The notes beneath the pieces were generated by a model, which made no database searches, had not been told where the DNA came from, and saw only the letters and a list, made by a program, of their open reading frames with translations. From positions 62,001 through 126,000 of the forward strand of contig JAEWOH010000041.1 of the NCBI GenBank assembly GCA_023460955.1: a stretch of DNA of 64,000 nt, given 5' to 3'. The translations under genes were made by a program, and so were the position numbers. How positions within the stretch are numbered: the stretch's first letter is position 1; each line of letters starts with the position of its first letter. The stretch comes from Bacillota bacterium. Lineage in GTDB: Bacteria; Bacillota; Clostridia; Acetivibrionales; DSM-1351. Below, piece by piece: positions 53,212 through 62,021 of the stretch.

Positions 53212-54312
53212 ATGTTGCAGAATGATACCGGCCAAACAAAGTATGCAAAATTAAAAGATTACATTAAAGAAGAAATTATAATGGGACGGATTAAGCCCGG
53301 AGAACAAATTCCTTCTGAGAATACTCTTGCTGAAAAGCTGTCTCTTAGCAGACATACAGTAAGAAAAGCTATATCGATGCTTGTTAATGAAGGATACTTA
53401 TATACCGAACACGGCAGGGGAACTTTTTGTAAGGATAGAAGTAAAAGCAGAGCTAATTCAAGAAATATTGGAGTAATGACTACTTATATTTCAGAATATA
53501 TTTTCCCCAGAGTAATTCAGGGGATAGACTCTGTTCTATCGGACAAAGGCTACAGTATTATGCTTAAGAATACCGACAATGATGTTGAAAAAGAAGCGGC
53601 ATATCTTCAGGAAATTTTGAACAAGGATCTTGAAGGGCTTATTATAGAACCTACTAAGAGCTCGGTATTTTCAAATAATGTAAAATACTATCAGGCGCTT
53701 GATGAGCATAACATACCTTATTTATTTATACATGGTGTGTACCAGCAGTTGGAGGACAAGCCTCAAATAGTGCTTAACGATGCCGACGGAATGTATATGG
53801 CTGTTAAGTATCTTATAGATCTCGGGCATAAAAATATTATTGGTATCTTTAAGGCTGATGATGTTCAGGGGCTGGAAAGACATAAGGGTTATGCAAGGGC
53901 TCTGGCCGAGAACAGTCTTCAGTATAATCCTGATAACGTCATATGGTTTCATACCGAGGATAGAAAGATTAAGCCATACTCAAGTGTTGAAGTAATGCTT
54001 AAAGGTGGAAAGAAAATTGACGCTGTTGCCTGCTATAACGACCAGATAGCTTTTGGAATGTATGAGAAGCTGATGGGATTGGGAGTTTCAGTTCCCGGCG
54101 ATATATCTATCACAGGTTTCGATGACTCTTATTACTCTACAAGCTGTCCTGTAAAGCTGACTACAGTCAGCCATCCGAAGGAGCGTCTTGGAGAAATAGC
54201 TGCTCAGACTCTTCTTGAAATGATAGAGAAGCCGGAGTATGCTAAAACCATAATAAAAAAAGTAATAGAACCTGAATTAATCGTAAGGGAATCCTGCATT
54301 GAAAGAGATTGA
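53212..54312 (+). CDS. araR: GntR/LacI-type arabinose repressor AraR
   Basis: A 366-residue repressor with the hybrid layout of B. subtilis AraR. An N-terminal GntR winged helix (KYAKLKDYIKEEIIMGRIKP, PSENTLAEKLSLSRHTVRKA) precedes a C-terminal LacI-like sugar-binding domain (NIGVMTTYISEYIFPRVIQG, GDISITGFDDSYYSTSCP). L-arabinose is the expected inducer. It is divergent from araA, and matching palindromes lie before both genes. ATG 53212 has AGGGGAAG upstream. Confidence 0.93.
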   Translation: MLQNDTGQTKYAKLKDYIKEEIIMGRIKPGEQIPSENTLAEKLSLSRHTVRKAISMLVNEGYLYTEHGRGTFCKDRSKSRANSRNIGVMTTYISEYIFPRVIQGIDSVLSDKGYSIMLKNTDNDVEKEAAYLQEILNKDLEGLIIEPTKSSVFSNNVKYYQALDEHNIPYLFIHGVYQQLEDKPQIVLNDADGMYMAVKYLIDLGHKNIIGIFKADDVQGLERHKGYARALAENSLQYNPDNVIWFHTEDRKIKPYSSVEVMLKGGKKIDAVACYNDQIAFGMYEKLMGLGVSVPGDISITGFDDSYYSTSCPVKLTTVSHPKERLGEIAAQTLLEMIEKPEYAKTIIKKVIEPELIVRESCIERD

Positions 54313-54394
54313 AGAAATTAAATGAAACGCAAAAAAAATAGTGTTAACTTTAAATTTTTAACATTATATAAATTTAGATAGTACGCGAGGACAG

Positions 54395-54598
54395 CTTGTA
54401 TCAATGGGTGGCCCGGTTAGAAGTTATTGCTGAAATTGTAGTTGAAGTACAAATATTTCAGCAGGCAAAGTGACAGGACGTCACTTTGATGCAGCACGCC
54501 AGACCAGGATGGTCTGGTCACTGCGACGGCTACAAAATATTTGTAGTGAAACGAAACAATTTCAAGCAATAACTTTGGGGGCGAACCATTGATACAAG
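54395..54598 (+). ncRNA. Candidate structured RNA between araR and araD
   Basis: About 204 bases, far more GC-rich than the flanks, with nested perfect stems. P1: CTTGTATCAATGG (54395-54407) with CCATTGATACAAG (54586-54598), 13 pairs. P2: 54421-54439 with 54556-54575, 19 pairs and one bulge. P3: TACAAATATTT (54448-54458) with 54535-54545, 11 pairs. Inside are two hairpins: AAAGTGAC/GTCACTTT (54467-54487) and CCAGACCA/TGGTCTGG (54499-54517), the latter extended by GCAG/CTGC. This is a multibranched fold with no coding potential. Strand is uncertain because stems are symmetric; plus is preferred as it matches both neighbours. I could not assign a family. Confidence 0.7.
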
Positions 54599-54660
54599 TT
54601 TATCCGGGAGTACTACCAATATAAGAATACAAATATAAATATTTTTTGAGGTGTAATTTT

Positions 54661-55356
54661 ATGTTGCTGAAATCACTTAAAGAAGAGGTACTACAGGCGA
54701 ATCTTGATCTGCCGAAATACGGTCTTGTCACTTTTACATGGGGAAACGTAAGCGGTGTTGACAGAGAGAAGGGCCTGATGGTTATAAAACCAAGCGGTGT
54801 ACCATACGAGAAGTTAAAGCTGGAAGATCTTGTTGTTATGGATCTTGAAGGCAATCAGGTTGAGGGGAGTCTCAGACCTTCCTCGGATACTCCTACACAT
54901 ATAGTTCTTTACAACGCATTCAAAGATATAGGCGGAGTTGTTCATACTCATTCTCCCTGGGCAACAAGCTGGGCTCAGGCGGGAAAACCAATCAGACCTA
55001 TGGGAACCACACATGCTGATTACTTTTATGGCGAAATACCTTGCACAAGAAGGCTGACCCAGGAAGAAATTGAAGGGGAGTACGAAAGGAATACGGGACT
55101 TGTAATTGTGGATACCTTTAAGACCTTGAACCCTGTATATATTCCCGGTGTACTTGTTGAGGACCATGCTCCCTTCAGCTGGGGTAAAAACGCTCATGAG
55201 GCTGTGCACAATGCAGTTGTCATGGAGGAGGTCGCTAAAATGGCGTTTAATACCAATGTGTTAACAGGAGGCGCCAATAATGATGTTAACCAGTATTTGC
55301 TGGATAAGCATTTTATGAGAAAACATGGAGCAAATGCCTACTACGGGCAGAAGTAG
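54661..55356 (+). CDS. araD: L-ribulose-5-phosphate 4-epimerase
   Basis: Converts L-ribulose 5-phosphate to D-xylulose 5-phosphate, feeding the pentose phosphate pathway. A 231-residue class II aldolase fold, full length. Motifs are [27 protein letters not shown], the Zn-binding [16 protein letters not shown], and [20 protein letters not shown]. The C-terminal [17 protein letters not shown] is typical. GAGGTG supports ATG 54661 over the TTG at 54646. It is on the same strand as araR, with the candidate structured RNA between. Confidence 0.97.
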   Translation: MLLKSLKEEVLQANLDLPKYGLVTFTWGNVSGVDREKGLMVIKPSGVPYEKLKLEDLVVMDLEGNQVEGSLRPSSDTPTHIVLYNAFKDIGGVVHTHSPWATSWAQAGKPIRPMGTTHADYFYGEIPCTRRLTQEEIEGEYERNTGLVIVDTFKTLNPVYIPGVLVEDHAPFSWGKNAHEAVHNAVVMEEVAKMAFNTNVLTGGANNDVNQYLLDKHFMRKHGANAYYGQK

Positions 55357-55379
55357 ACTAAGACAACTAAAATCGTTTT

Positions 55380-55421
55380 AAAGCCCCAAAGTGCGGCTTC
55401 GTCCCGCACTTTGGGGCTTTT
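55380..55421 (+). terminator. Strong intrinsic terminator after araD
   Basis: A 17-bp perfect stem (55380-55396 with 55404-55420) around CTTCGTC is followed by TTTTGC. Confidence 0.92.
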
Positions 55422-55574
55422 GCATATGTGTAATGCTTACAAACTAAAACTAATCTGAATTTAATACAACTTATATTATTATAATATTAATGTTTTCCCG
55501 TTTGTATCGTTATGTTTTGAAAAGGTTAATCGGAGATAAACTAATACATATTTATAGGTTATAAGGAGATATGT

Positions 55575-56726
55575 ATGGAGCAACCAAAAAGAATTAGAAT
55601 AGCACTCCTCTGCACACAGATGATATTGGTGGCAATGATACTTCCTTCAACAGGACTGGCATTACCAAGACTAAAGGAGGAATTCGGGCTTACTGCTGTG
55701 CAGCAAGGCGGGTTGGTAAGTATTCAGTATATCGGGTTTACTCTTGCAGTTCTACTTGGAGGTACACTTTTTGAGAGGTTCCGGAAAATAAGAATTCTTA
55801 GCATTGGTTTCGGAATACTTGGTATAGCTGCGATTATATTCGGAGGAACAATAAATTATTGGATGACAGTTATAGGGGTTCTGCTTATTGGTGCCTTTGG
55901 AAGTATTGCACAGAATGGGATAACAACCCTTGGAACGAATTTGGATATTAAAAATTCAGAGAAAAACAACGCATTTATTCAGCTGTTCTTTACAGTCGGA
56001 GCAGTGCTGACGCCTACACTTCTGCTTATATTTACCATATGGCTGGATCAGTGGCGGCCGACCTATTATATTGTGGGTGTTGGCTGTATTGTTATCGCAT
56101 TGATAACAATGAGGTATAAAGAAGAAGCAGGAGATAAAAATTTAAATAAAGACAACTATTCGGTTTATGTTAAAGCCCTTAAAACACCTTCCTATTTAAT
56201 TGCTCCTATTGCATTGTTTCTTTACGTTGGAGCTGAGATTGGGATTTGGGGCTTTGCTCCGGTCTTTTTTGAAAATCAGGGCTACGGAAAGATCTCCGGA
56301 ATTATGGCCAGCGTCCTTATTTGGATTTCAATGCTTATTGGAAGAACAATATCTGTGAGGCTGCTCAAAAAGTTTGATATGATTCTTATCCTTATAGCTA
56401 ACGGCATTTTGGCTACCGTTTCGCTTATTTTTGTAATATATTCAGGTCAAACGGCTTCGATAATATGGATTAGTATAGCAGGGTTTGCCTGCTCGCCTTT
56501 TTATCCTTTTCTTGTAAACTGGATGACAAGGCTTACAGGGGAGACAAACAGCAGTGCCCTGGCTTTGACCATGGCCTTTGGGTCAATGGGCGCAGTTGTT
56601 GTTGGTTGGGTTTCCGGATTGGTAGTAGATAGTTATGGTGCCAGATATGTAACTGCTGTACCGGCTCTATCATTGATACTGGTGATATTGACTCTTATAG
56701 TTTTTAGAAAAAGAAGAGCAGAATAA
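55575..56726 (+). CDS. Major facilitator superfamily transporter
   Basis: A 383-residue membrane protein with about twelve transmembrane segments. MFS features are the N-terminal MILPSTGLALPRLKEEFGLT, the loop 2-3 region GGTLFERFRKIRILS and the symmetric mid-protein loop near GRTISVRLLKKFD. It resembles the fucose/glucose-type (FGHS) sugar permeases more than drug pumps. It lies 220 bases after araD behind a terminator, with AAGGAG before ATG 55575. Context suggests pentose or oligosaccharide transport, but this is inference. Confidence 0.8.
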   Translation: MEQPKRIRIALLCTQMILVAMILPSTGLALPRLKEEFGLTAVQQGGLVSIQYIGFTLAVLLGGTLFERFRKIRILSIGFGILGIAAIIFGGTINYWMTVIGVLLIGAFGSIAQNGITTLGTNLDIKNSEKNNAFIQLFFTVGAVLTPTLLLIFTIWLDQWRPTYYIVGVGCIVIALITMRYKEEAGDKNLNKDNYSVYVKALKTPSYLIAPIALFLYVGAEIGIWGFAPVFFENQGYGKISGIMASVLIWISMLIGRTISVRLLKKFDMILILIANGILATVSLIFVIYSGQTASIIWISIAGFACSPFYPFLVNWMTRLTGETNSSALALTMAFGSMGAVVVGWVSGLVVDSYGARYVTAVPALSLILVILTLIVFRKRRAE

Positions 56727-56744
56727 TAAAAGTATATTTGTATA

Positions 56745-56773
56745 TTGACTAAATTGGAAAACAAAGGTATAGT
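56745..56773 (+). promoter_or_regulatory. Promoter of metY
   Basis: TTGACT (56745-56750), a 17-base spacer and TATAGT (56768-56773). The leader that would follow is only about 55 bases, too short for a SAM riboswitch. Confidence 0.65.
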
Positions 56774-56832
56774 ATATAACAATAAATCATATTAATCTTA
56801 TAATAATAGTAGGATATAACAGGAGGTGGCCT

Positions 56833-58110
56833 ATGAGCCGTAAATTAAGCTTTGACACATTACAGGTCCATGCCGGACAGGAAGTGGACCCTACTACCAG
56901 ATCAAGAGCTGTTCCCATATACCAGACTACATCTTATGTATTTGAGGATGCTAATAACGCTGCGGATTTGTTCAGTCTTAAAGCAGCAGGAAATATTTAC
57001 ACAAGAATAATGAACCCTACAAATGATGTTTTTGAAAAAAGAATAGCAGCATTGGAAGGTGGATCAGCTGCATTAGCTGTAGCTTCCGGTTCAGCGGCAA
57101 TTACCTATTCCATACTGAATGTTGCCGGTGCAGGCGATAATATAGTAGCTGCAAACACATTATACGGCGGTACTTATAACCTTTTTGCAGTCACACTTCC
57201 AAGATACGGGGTTAACACAACCTTTGTAAATCCTGATGAAGTTGAAAACTTTCAGAAAGCAATAGATGAAAAAACTAAAGCCATATATATAGAATCCATA
57301 GGAAATCCTAATGCAAACATAATAGATATTGAAGCAGTAGCAGACATTGCCCATAAGAACGGAATTCCCCTTATAGTTGACAATACCTTTGGAACCCCAT
57401 ACCTTGTAAGACCTATAGAATTTGGCGCCGATGTAGTTGTTCACTCTGCAACAAAATTTATCGGAGGACACGGAACTTCAATTGGTGGAGTAATTGTGGA
57501 CGGGGGGAACTTTGATTATGCGGCCAGCGGTAAGTTCCCGGGCTTTACCCAGCCTGACGAAAGCTATCATGGGGTGGTGTATTCACAACTTGGAAGTGTT
57601 GCTTTTGTAACAAAAACCAGAGTTCAGCTTTTAAGAGACACAGGTGCCTCAATAAGCCCCTTCAATTCATTCTTGTTTATTCAGGGACTTGAAACCTTGT
57701 CCTTGAGAGTTGAAAGACACGTAAGCAACTCCAAAAAAATTGCTGAACATCTTGAAAACCATCCAAAGGTGGAATGGGTAAATTACCCTAGCCTCAAGAG
57801 TAACAAGTATTATGAACTTGCGCAGAAATACACACCTAAGGGAGCCGGATCAATATTTACCTTTGGTATAAAGGGAGGAGCAGAAGAGGCGAAGAAGTTT
57901 ATTGACAGTCTTGAAATATTCTCACTTCTTGCAAACGTAGCAGATGCCAAGTCCCTTGTAATACATCCTGCTACAACTACCCATTCCCAGCTTTCGGAAC
58001 AAGGACTAGCCGAATCGGGAATAACACCGAATACAATCCGCCTTTCAGTTGGTATAGAAGATGCGGACGATCTTATCTACGACCTCGATCAGGCTCTGGA
58101 TAAAATTTAG
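56833..58110 (+). CDS. metY: O-acetylhomoserine sulfhydrylase (homocysteine synthase)
   Basis: PLP enzyme that makes homocysteine from O-acetylhomoserine and sulfide. At 425 residues it is normal for the MetY branch. Landmarks are [71 protein letters not shown], the PLP lysine in [18 protein letters not shown], and [26 protein letters not shown] lies upstream of ATG 56833. It works with the acyltransferase encoded next (metA) for direct sulfhydrylation. Confidence 0.95.
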   Translation: MSRKLSFDTLQVHAGQEVDPTTRSRAVPIYQTTSYVFEDANNAADLFSLKAAGNIYTRIMNPTNDVFEKRIAALEGGSAALAVASGSAAITYSILNVAGAGDNIVAANTLYGGTYNLFAVTLPRYGVNTTFVNPDEVENFQKAIDEKTKAIYIESIGNPNANIIDIEAVADIAHKNGIPLIVDNTFGTPYLVRPIEFGADVVVHSATKFIGGHGTSIGGVIVDGGNFDYAASGKFPGFTQPDESYHGVVYSQLGSVAFVTKTRVQLLRDTGASISPFNSFLFIQGLETLSLRVERHVSNSKKIAEHLENHPKVEWVNYPSLKSNKYYELAQKYTPKGAGSIFTFGIKGGAEEAKKFIDSLEIFSLLANVADAKSLVIHPATTTHSQLSEQGLAESGITPNTIRLSVGIEDADDLIYDLDQALDKI

Positions 58111-58150
58111 TTATTATCTGCTTTACTATTAAATAGTTTGGATAGTTAAA

Positions 58151-58235
58151 AAGATATCTGTGTTACAAAGATATCTGTGTTACAAAGATATCTGTGTTAG
58201 AAAGATATCTGTAATAGAAAGATATCTGCTAAAAA
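58151..58235. repeat. Five 17-bp tandem repeats carrying AGATATCT palindromes
   Basis: Units of 17 bp start at 58151, 58168, 58185, 58202 and 58219. The first two are identical (AAGATATCTGTGTTACA), the next two have one and three changes, and the last keeps only the first half. Each carries the palindrome AGATATCT. Confidence 0.9.
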
Positions 58236-58266
58236 AATATGTTAAAAACCAATGAGGATTTATTTT

Positions 58267-58293
58267 AAAGGGAGTGCTTCTGCACTTCCTTTT
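58267..58293 (+). terminator. Intrinsic terminator after metY
   Basis: AAAGG-GAGTGC pairs with GCACTTCCTTT around TTCT with one mismatch, followed by TTAAT. Confidence 0.65.
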
Positions 58294-58317
58294 AATATCC
58301 CAAAATAACCTTTTCAG

Positions 58318-58345
58318 TTGACATTTTAGTTGTTAAATATATAAT
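58318..58345 (+). promoter_or_regulatory. Promoter of metA
   Basis: TTGACA (58318-58323), a 16-base spacer and a perfect TATAAT (58340-58345). Transcription would begin near 58352, leaving a leader of about 130 bases before ATG 58483. Confidence 0.75.
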
Positions 58346-58419
58346 TTATATCATTAGTTAATTAACTGTGGTAAAAATAGTTTTCTTTTTACAGGTATAA
58401 TAATTGCATGCGTTCTTAT

Positions 58420-58462
58420 CCGGCTCACGGTAAGTACGATCCAGAATTATTTTGTGAGCCGG
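58420..58462 (+). promoter_or_regulatory. Leader hairpin abutting the metA ribosome binding site
   Basis: CCGGCTCAC (58420-58428) pairs perfectly with GTGAGCCGG (58454-58462) across a 25-base loop. The 3' strand runs into GGAAAGG, the only purine-rich ribosome binding site candidate. The loop reads through the nominal N-terminal extension of MetA, suggesting this is leader RNA rather than coding sequence. Confidence 0.55.
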
Positions 58463-58482
58463 AAAGGCCAATGGTACTAAAT

Positions 58483-59403
58483 ATGCCAATAAGAATACCA
58501 GACAACTTACCTGCAGCTGAAATATTAAATAATGAAAACATATTTGTCATGTTTGAGGACCGTGCATATCATCAGGATATAAGGCCGCTTAAGATAGTCA
58601 TACTAAATCTGATGCCAACAAAAATAACTACTGAAACCCAATTGCTCAGATTAATAGGAAATACCCCGCTGCAGATAGAGACAGTTTTATTGTATCCTGC
58701 CTCACATATTCCGAAGAATACTCCTGAACAGCACCTGATGGAGTTCTATAAAACCTTTGATGAAATAAGAGATGAACATTTTGATGGTCTGATTATAACC
58801 GGTGCCCCGGTTGAGCAATTGCCCTACGAACAGGTAAATTATTGGGAGGAGCTTACCCGAATCATGGACTGGAGTCTGACAAATGTGTATTCTACCCTGC
58901 ATATTTGCTGGGGCGCTCAAGCCGGACTCTACTACCATTACGGTGTTCCCAAGTACGATCTTAATAAAAAAATGTTTGGAGTATATCCCCATAATAAAAC
59001 TAAAGATCATGTTAAGCTTCTGAGAGGTTTTGATGATGTTTTTTATGTGCCCCACTCTAGATACACCGGGGTAAGAAGGGAAGATATCTGCAATATTGAA
59101 GAACTTGAAATCCTGTCGGAGTCAGAGGAAGCCGGAATTTATCTGGTGGCTTCAAAGGACGGCAGACACATTTTTGCCACAGGACACAGTGAATATGATC
59201 CGCTTACACTTAAGGCCGAATATGTGAGGGATGTTGAAAAGGGACTGGATATTGAAGTTCCAAAGAATTATTTTCCTGAGGATGATCCGCTAAGGCAGCC
59301 TATAGTAAGATGGAGAGGCCACGGAAACCTTTTATTCCTGAACTGGCTAAACTATTATGTCTACCAGGAAACTCCTTACGATTTAACAAAGTTGGGAAAG
59401 TAA
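58483..59403 (+). CDS. metA: Homoserine O-acyltransferase MetA
   Basis: Activates homoserine by O-acylation (acetylation or succinylation) for methionine synthesis. The protein begins [20 protein letters not shown], the standard MetA start, giving 306 residues. The frame extends upstream to 58408 through a GC-rich hairpin, and ATG 58471 is also possible. Landmarks are [40 protein letters not shown] and the catalytic Cys in [18 protein letters not shown], followed by HSRYTGV and [14 protein letters not shown] neighbouring MetY that prefers O-acetylhomoserine suggests acetyl-CoA as donor, but the sequence alone does not settle this. Confidence 0.95.
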   Translation: MPIRIPDNLPAAEILNNENIFVMFEDRAYHQDIRPLKIVILNLMPTKITTETQLLRLIGNTPLQIETVLLYPASHIPKNTPEQHLMEFYKTFDEIRDEHFDGLIITGAPVEQLPYEQVNYWEELTRIMDWSLTNVYSTLHICWGAQAGLYYHYGVPKYDLNKKMFGVYPHNKTKDHVKLLRGFDDVFYVPHSRYTGVRREDICNIEELEILSESEEAGIYLVASKDGRHIFATGHSEYDPLTLKAEYVRDVEKGLDIEVPKNYFPEDDPLRQPIVRWRGHGNLLFLNWLNYYVYQETPYDLTKLGK

Positions 59404-59428
59404 ATAAGCGCTATAGCACTTATTGAAA

Positions 59429-59602
59429 CCTATGAGCACCTAAAAGTTATAACAATCCATATCTGTTTCGTGGGGGTGTCCGTTATCCCCTCAGGTTCCC
59501 GGACACCCGGTTAGAGCAGTTATTACGACATTGATTGCTGTGCCAGGGGGAGGACCGGTACAGGATGGGGATGGGGTAGCAGTCTTTATGGGTGCTCATA
59601 GG
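59429..59602 (+). ncRNA. Candidate structured RNA downstream of metA
   Basis: About 174 bases, GC-rich against AT-rich flanks. Terminal stem: CCTATGAGCACC (59429-59440) with GGTGCTCATAGG (59591-59602), 12 perfect pairs, extended by TAAA/TTTA. Inside are GGGTGTCCG/CGGACACCC (59474-59508) and CTGTGCC/GGTACAG around a purine-rich loop (about 59546-59570), followed by a GGATGGGGATGGGG run. No reading frame. It lies between metA (plus) and the DUF6062 gene (minus), so the transcribed strand is unknown. It shares the 10-mer CCCGGTTAGA with the RNA candidate at 54395. No family assigned. Confidence 0.6.
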
Positions 59603-59660
59603 GTAGATAGATTTAACTCTATCTACTTTACATAATATTAATAAACCTGACGATATGTTA

Positions 59661-60437
59661 CTATTTCAGGTCACAATTTCCCCTGATTTTTTGAATACTC
59701 CTGCTGACAGCATCCTTGGAATTTCCCCAGGGAGCATCGTTAAATCTATAATCAAACTTTTTAGTAAACCAGTCCACTTCCTTTTCAATACGTTCCATAT
59801 TTGACATCTGAAGCTCCATGAGGTTTCGTGTAAAAATGGCTGTCTCGTTGGTATTGAGATATTTCTTTGTAGAGGCCAGAAGCTGCTTTAAATGCTTAAG
59901 ACAAAAACCCTTTTTTGAGTGGAATTTCTCTCTGAATTCAGGTTCCTTAAAATAAAGATAAAAAACAACATCTATATATCTATCCATGGTGTGCTCCAGT
60001 TTACTGCAGATAGCACAATTTTTTTCGATGCTGTCCAGCTGTGAAACAAGCTCGGTAACAAGCTTTTCAGTTTCAGAGGGCTTAGAGGAAAGCTTGTTTG
60101 ACAAATTCTTTACAAGACCTGCCGAAGCATCTTTTTCCAATAAAGGAGCTTTGCTTTCAAACAGCTTTTTCATAGCAGAGTTTTTTTCCTGCAAAAAGGT
60201 ATCAATCATCAGAGCCAGCCCCAGACGATTTGCCTGTTTGTTGAACATTGCCTGAAAATGCTCTTTGCAAAAGCCCAGTTCATTGGTTTCCTGACGTTTG
60301 TCAGGCTCCATCAGGGCTGGCCCAAGGGCATAGTCCACACCCTCATCCTCAAGTTTTTTTTCCAGCACGCACAGAGGACATTCGCAGTCCACTGAAAATG
60401 CATCAGTAACAGGTATTGTATAAATTTTTTCCTTCAT
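59661..60437 (-). CDS. DUF6062 family protein
   Basis: A 258-residue soluble protein rich in paired cysteines: CECPLCVLEKKLEDEGVDY at the N-terminus, LGFCKEHFQAMFNKQ, NCAICSKLEHTMDRYIDV and KGFCLKHLKQLL. The repeated C..CxxH pattern suggests zinc sites and a duplicated helical unit. It matches what I know of the clostridial DUF6062 family, which has no assigned function. It ends with the motif FDYRFNDAPWGNSKDAVSRS. Monocistronic on the minus strand. Confidence 0.75.
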   Translation of the reverse strand: MKEKIYTIPVTDAFSVDCECPLCVLEKKLEDEGVDYALGPALMEPDKRQETNELGFCKEHFQAMFNKQANRLGLALMIDTFLQEKNSAMKKLFESKAPLLEKDASAGLVKNLSNKLSSKPSETEKLVTELVSQLDSIEKNCAICSKLEHTMDRYIDVVFYLYFKEPEFREKFHSKKGFCLKHLKQLLASTKKYLNTNETAIFTRNLMELQMSNMERIEKEVDWFTKKFDYRFNDAPWGNSKDAVSRSIQKIRGNCDLK

Positions 60438-60625
60438 AAAATGTGATTCTCCTACAAGTATTTTAAGACAGTATTATTTTACATTTACCAGAGTTGTTTA
60501 AATATATTACAATAATGAATTATACCACTTTATTCACAGTTCTGGAAACGGTTATTTAGATTGGTTCAACTAGGTTGTTAATGGGTAAAAGCATAATACA
60601 TGTTCAAGATGAAAGGGTAAATAAG

Positions 60626-61522
60626 ATGAATTACAAGGGTTATTCTCTGGAAGAAAGGGATAATTGTCTAAAGATAAGAAATATAAAGGACTTCAGCCTT
60701 ACGCATATATTTGAATGCGGACAGTGTTTCAGATGGGTACGGCAGCAAGATGGAAGTTTTAAAGGAATTGTAAAAGGAAAGACTGTAACTGTCAGTTTTG
60801 ATGGTGAGACTCTGTCTATGGAGAACTCGACAGTGGAGGACTTTATTGATATTTGGTTTAACTATTTTGACCTGGGTACAGACTACTCAAAGATAAAGTC
60901 GCTGCTTGAAAAAGATGAAACTATGCACGAAGCAATAAAAACAGGGTACGGTATTAGACTACTCAGGCAGGATTTCTGGGAGATGCTTATTTCATTTATA
61001 ATATCAGCTAATAACATGATCCCAAGAATTATGAAAATAGTTGAAACACTTTCTGTGATGAAGGGTGAGTGTATAGACAGGGAAAACTCCGTCTTTAGCT
61101 TCCCGGCTGCTGAAGCAATTGCAGCATCAACACTGGAAGACATTCAACAGTGCAGAGCGGGCTTCAGATGTAAATACATACATCAGACTTCCCAACTTAT
61201 AGCAAATGGCAATATCACAAGGGATAAGCTTTTGAATATGACAACCGAAGAGGCAAGAAAGGAATTGGTGGCTCTGCCCGGTGTTGGTCCAAAGGTAGCA
61301 GATTGTATCCTGCTCTTCAGCGGTATAAAATATGATGTATTTCCTACCGACGTCTGGGTTAAGAGGGTAATGGAGGAGTTGTATATAAAAAAAGAAGCAA
61401 GTCTTAAGGATATACAACAGTATGCCCGGGATAGATTTGGAGATTTGTCAGGTTACGCACAGCAATATCTTTTCTACCATGCAAGGCTTAATAAAATAGG
61501 TACCAACTCAAAAAAGAAGTAA
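60626..61522 (+). CDS. ogg: 8-oxoguanine DNA glycosylase (OGG1-like)
   Basis: Bifunctional base-excision enzyme that removes 8-oxoguanine and nicks the abasic site. A 298-residue protein with an N-terminal OGG domain (FSLTHIFECGQCFRWVRQQD) and an HhH-GPD domain. The hairpin-helix-hairpin LPGVGPKVADCILLFSG contains the catalytic Lys (KVADC as in human OGG1), and the catalytic Asp is in PTDVWVKRV. AAAGGG (60615-60620) supports ATG 60626 over the upstream 60575 start. It stands alone. Confidence 0.9.
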   Translation: MNYKGYSLEERDNCLKIRNIKDFSLTHIFECGQCFRWVRQQDGSFKGIVKGKTVTVSFDGETLSMENSTVEDFIDIWFNYFDLGTDYSKIKSLLEKDETMHEAIKTGYGIRLLRQDFWEMLISFIISANNMIPRIMKIVETLSVMKGECIDRENSVFSFPAAEAIAASTLEDIQQCRAGFRCKYIHQTSQLIANGNITRDKLLNMTTEEARKELVALPGVGPKVADCILLFSGIKYDVFPTDVWVKRVMEELYIKKEASLKDIQQYARDRFGDLSGYAQQYLFYHARLNKIGTNSKKK

Positions 61523-61661
61523 TTAGAAGTAATTATATGATCATTGGCATGAAATTCGTTATTCTCCGAGGGAACTTTTTACCTTACGATTCTATATTAT
61601 GTAGTATGACAGCTGGGTATAGGCATAGGTAAAATTTAAGCAGATGGAGAGATGATAGATT

Positions 61662-61916
61662 ATGAAATGCATCGTAATGTTAGAAACGGGAAATTATGTA
61701 TATAAATTGGAATCTGCTCTTGAAAGGAAGGGCTATAAATTTGATATAGTATCTACTCCATGCAGTGTTGCTAGAGGTGGCTGCGGTTTGTGCCTTAAAT
61801 TTCCAGAAGAGTATCTGCCGATCGTAAGAAATGAGGCAATCGAGTGTAATACGCCTATCAAAGCCATTTACAGGATTATTCCGGGCTTTGCAAGAAATCG
61901 GTATCAAAGAATATAG
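61662..61916 (+). CDS. DUF3343 family protein
   Basis: An 84-residue protein of the DUF3343 (putative Se/S carrier-like) family. Members are small alpha/beta proteins with conserved cysteines, here STPCSVARGGCGLCLKFPEE. It has sometimes been linked to selenium or sulfur metabolism by gene context; cysE and cysS follow. GGAGAG precedes ATG 61662. Confidence 0.85.
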   Translation: MKCIVMLETGNYVYKLESALERKGYKFDIVSTPCSVARGGCGLCLKFPEEYLPIVRNEAIECNTPIKAIYRIIPGFARNRYQRI

Positions 61917-61989
61917 AAAAGAGATTAATTATAAGAAAGATAACAGCAGATAGTGGGCGATAGATTGGATTAATAAAATCAATAAATAT

Positions 61990-62018
61990 TTTACATTGCC
62001 TTTTGCAGGTGCTATAAT
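61990..62018 (+). promoter_or_regulatory. Promoter of the RNA upstream of cysE
   Basis: TTTACA (61990-61995), a 17-base spacer and a perfect TATAAT (62013-62018). Initiation near 62021-62025 would start the RNA on the GGGCCATAG strand of its first stem. Confidence 0.75.
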
Positions 62019-62021
62019 AGG

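Noticed and set aside
56774..56832. SAM riboswitch before metY
   Set aside because: The leader after the promoter is only about 55 bases and shows none of the conserved SAM-I elements.
58151..58235. CRISPR array
   Set aside because: The repeats are contiguous 17-mers without spacers, and no cas genes are present.
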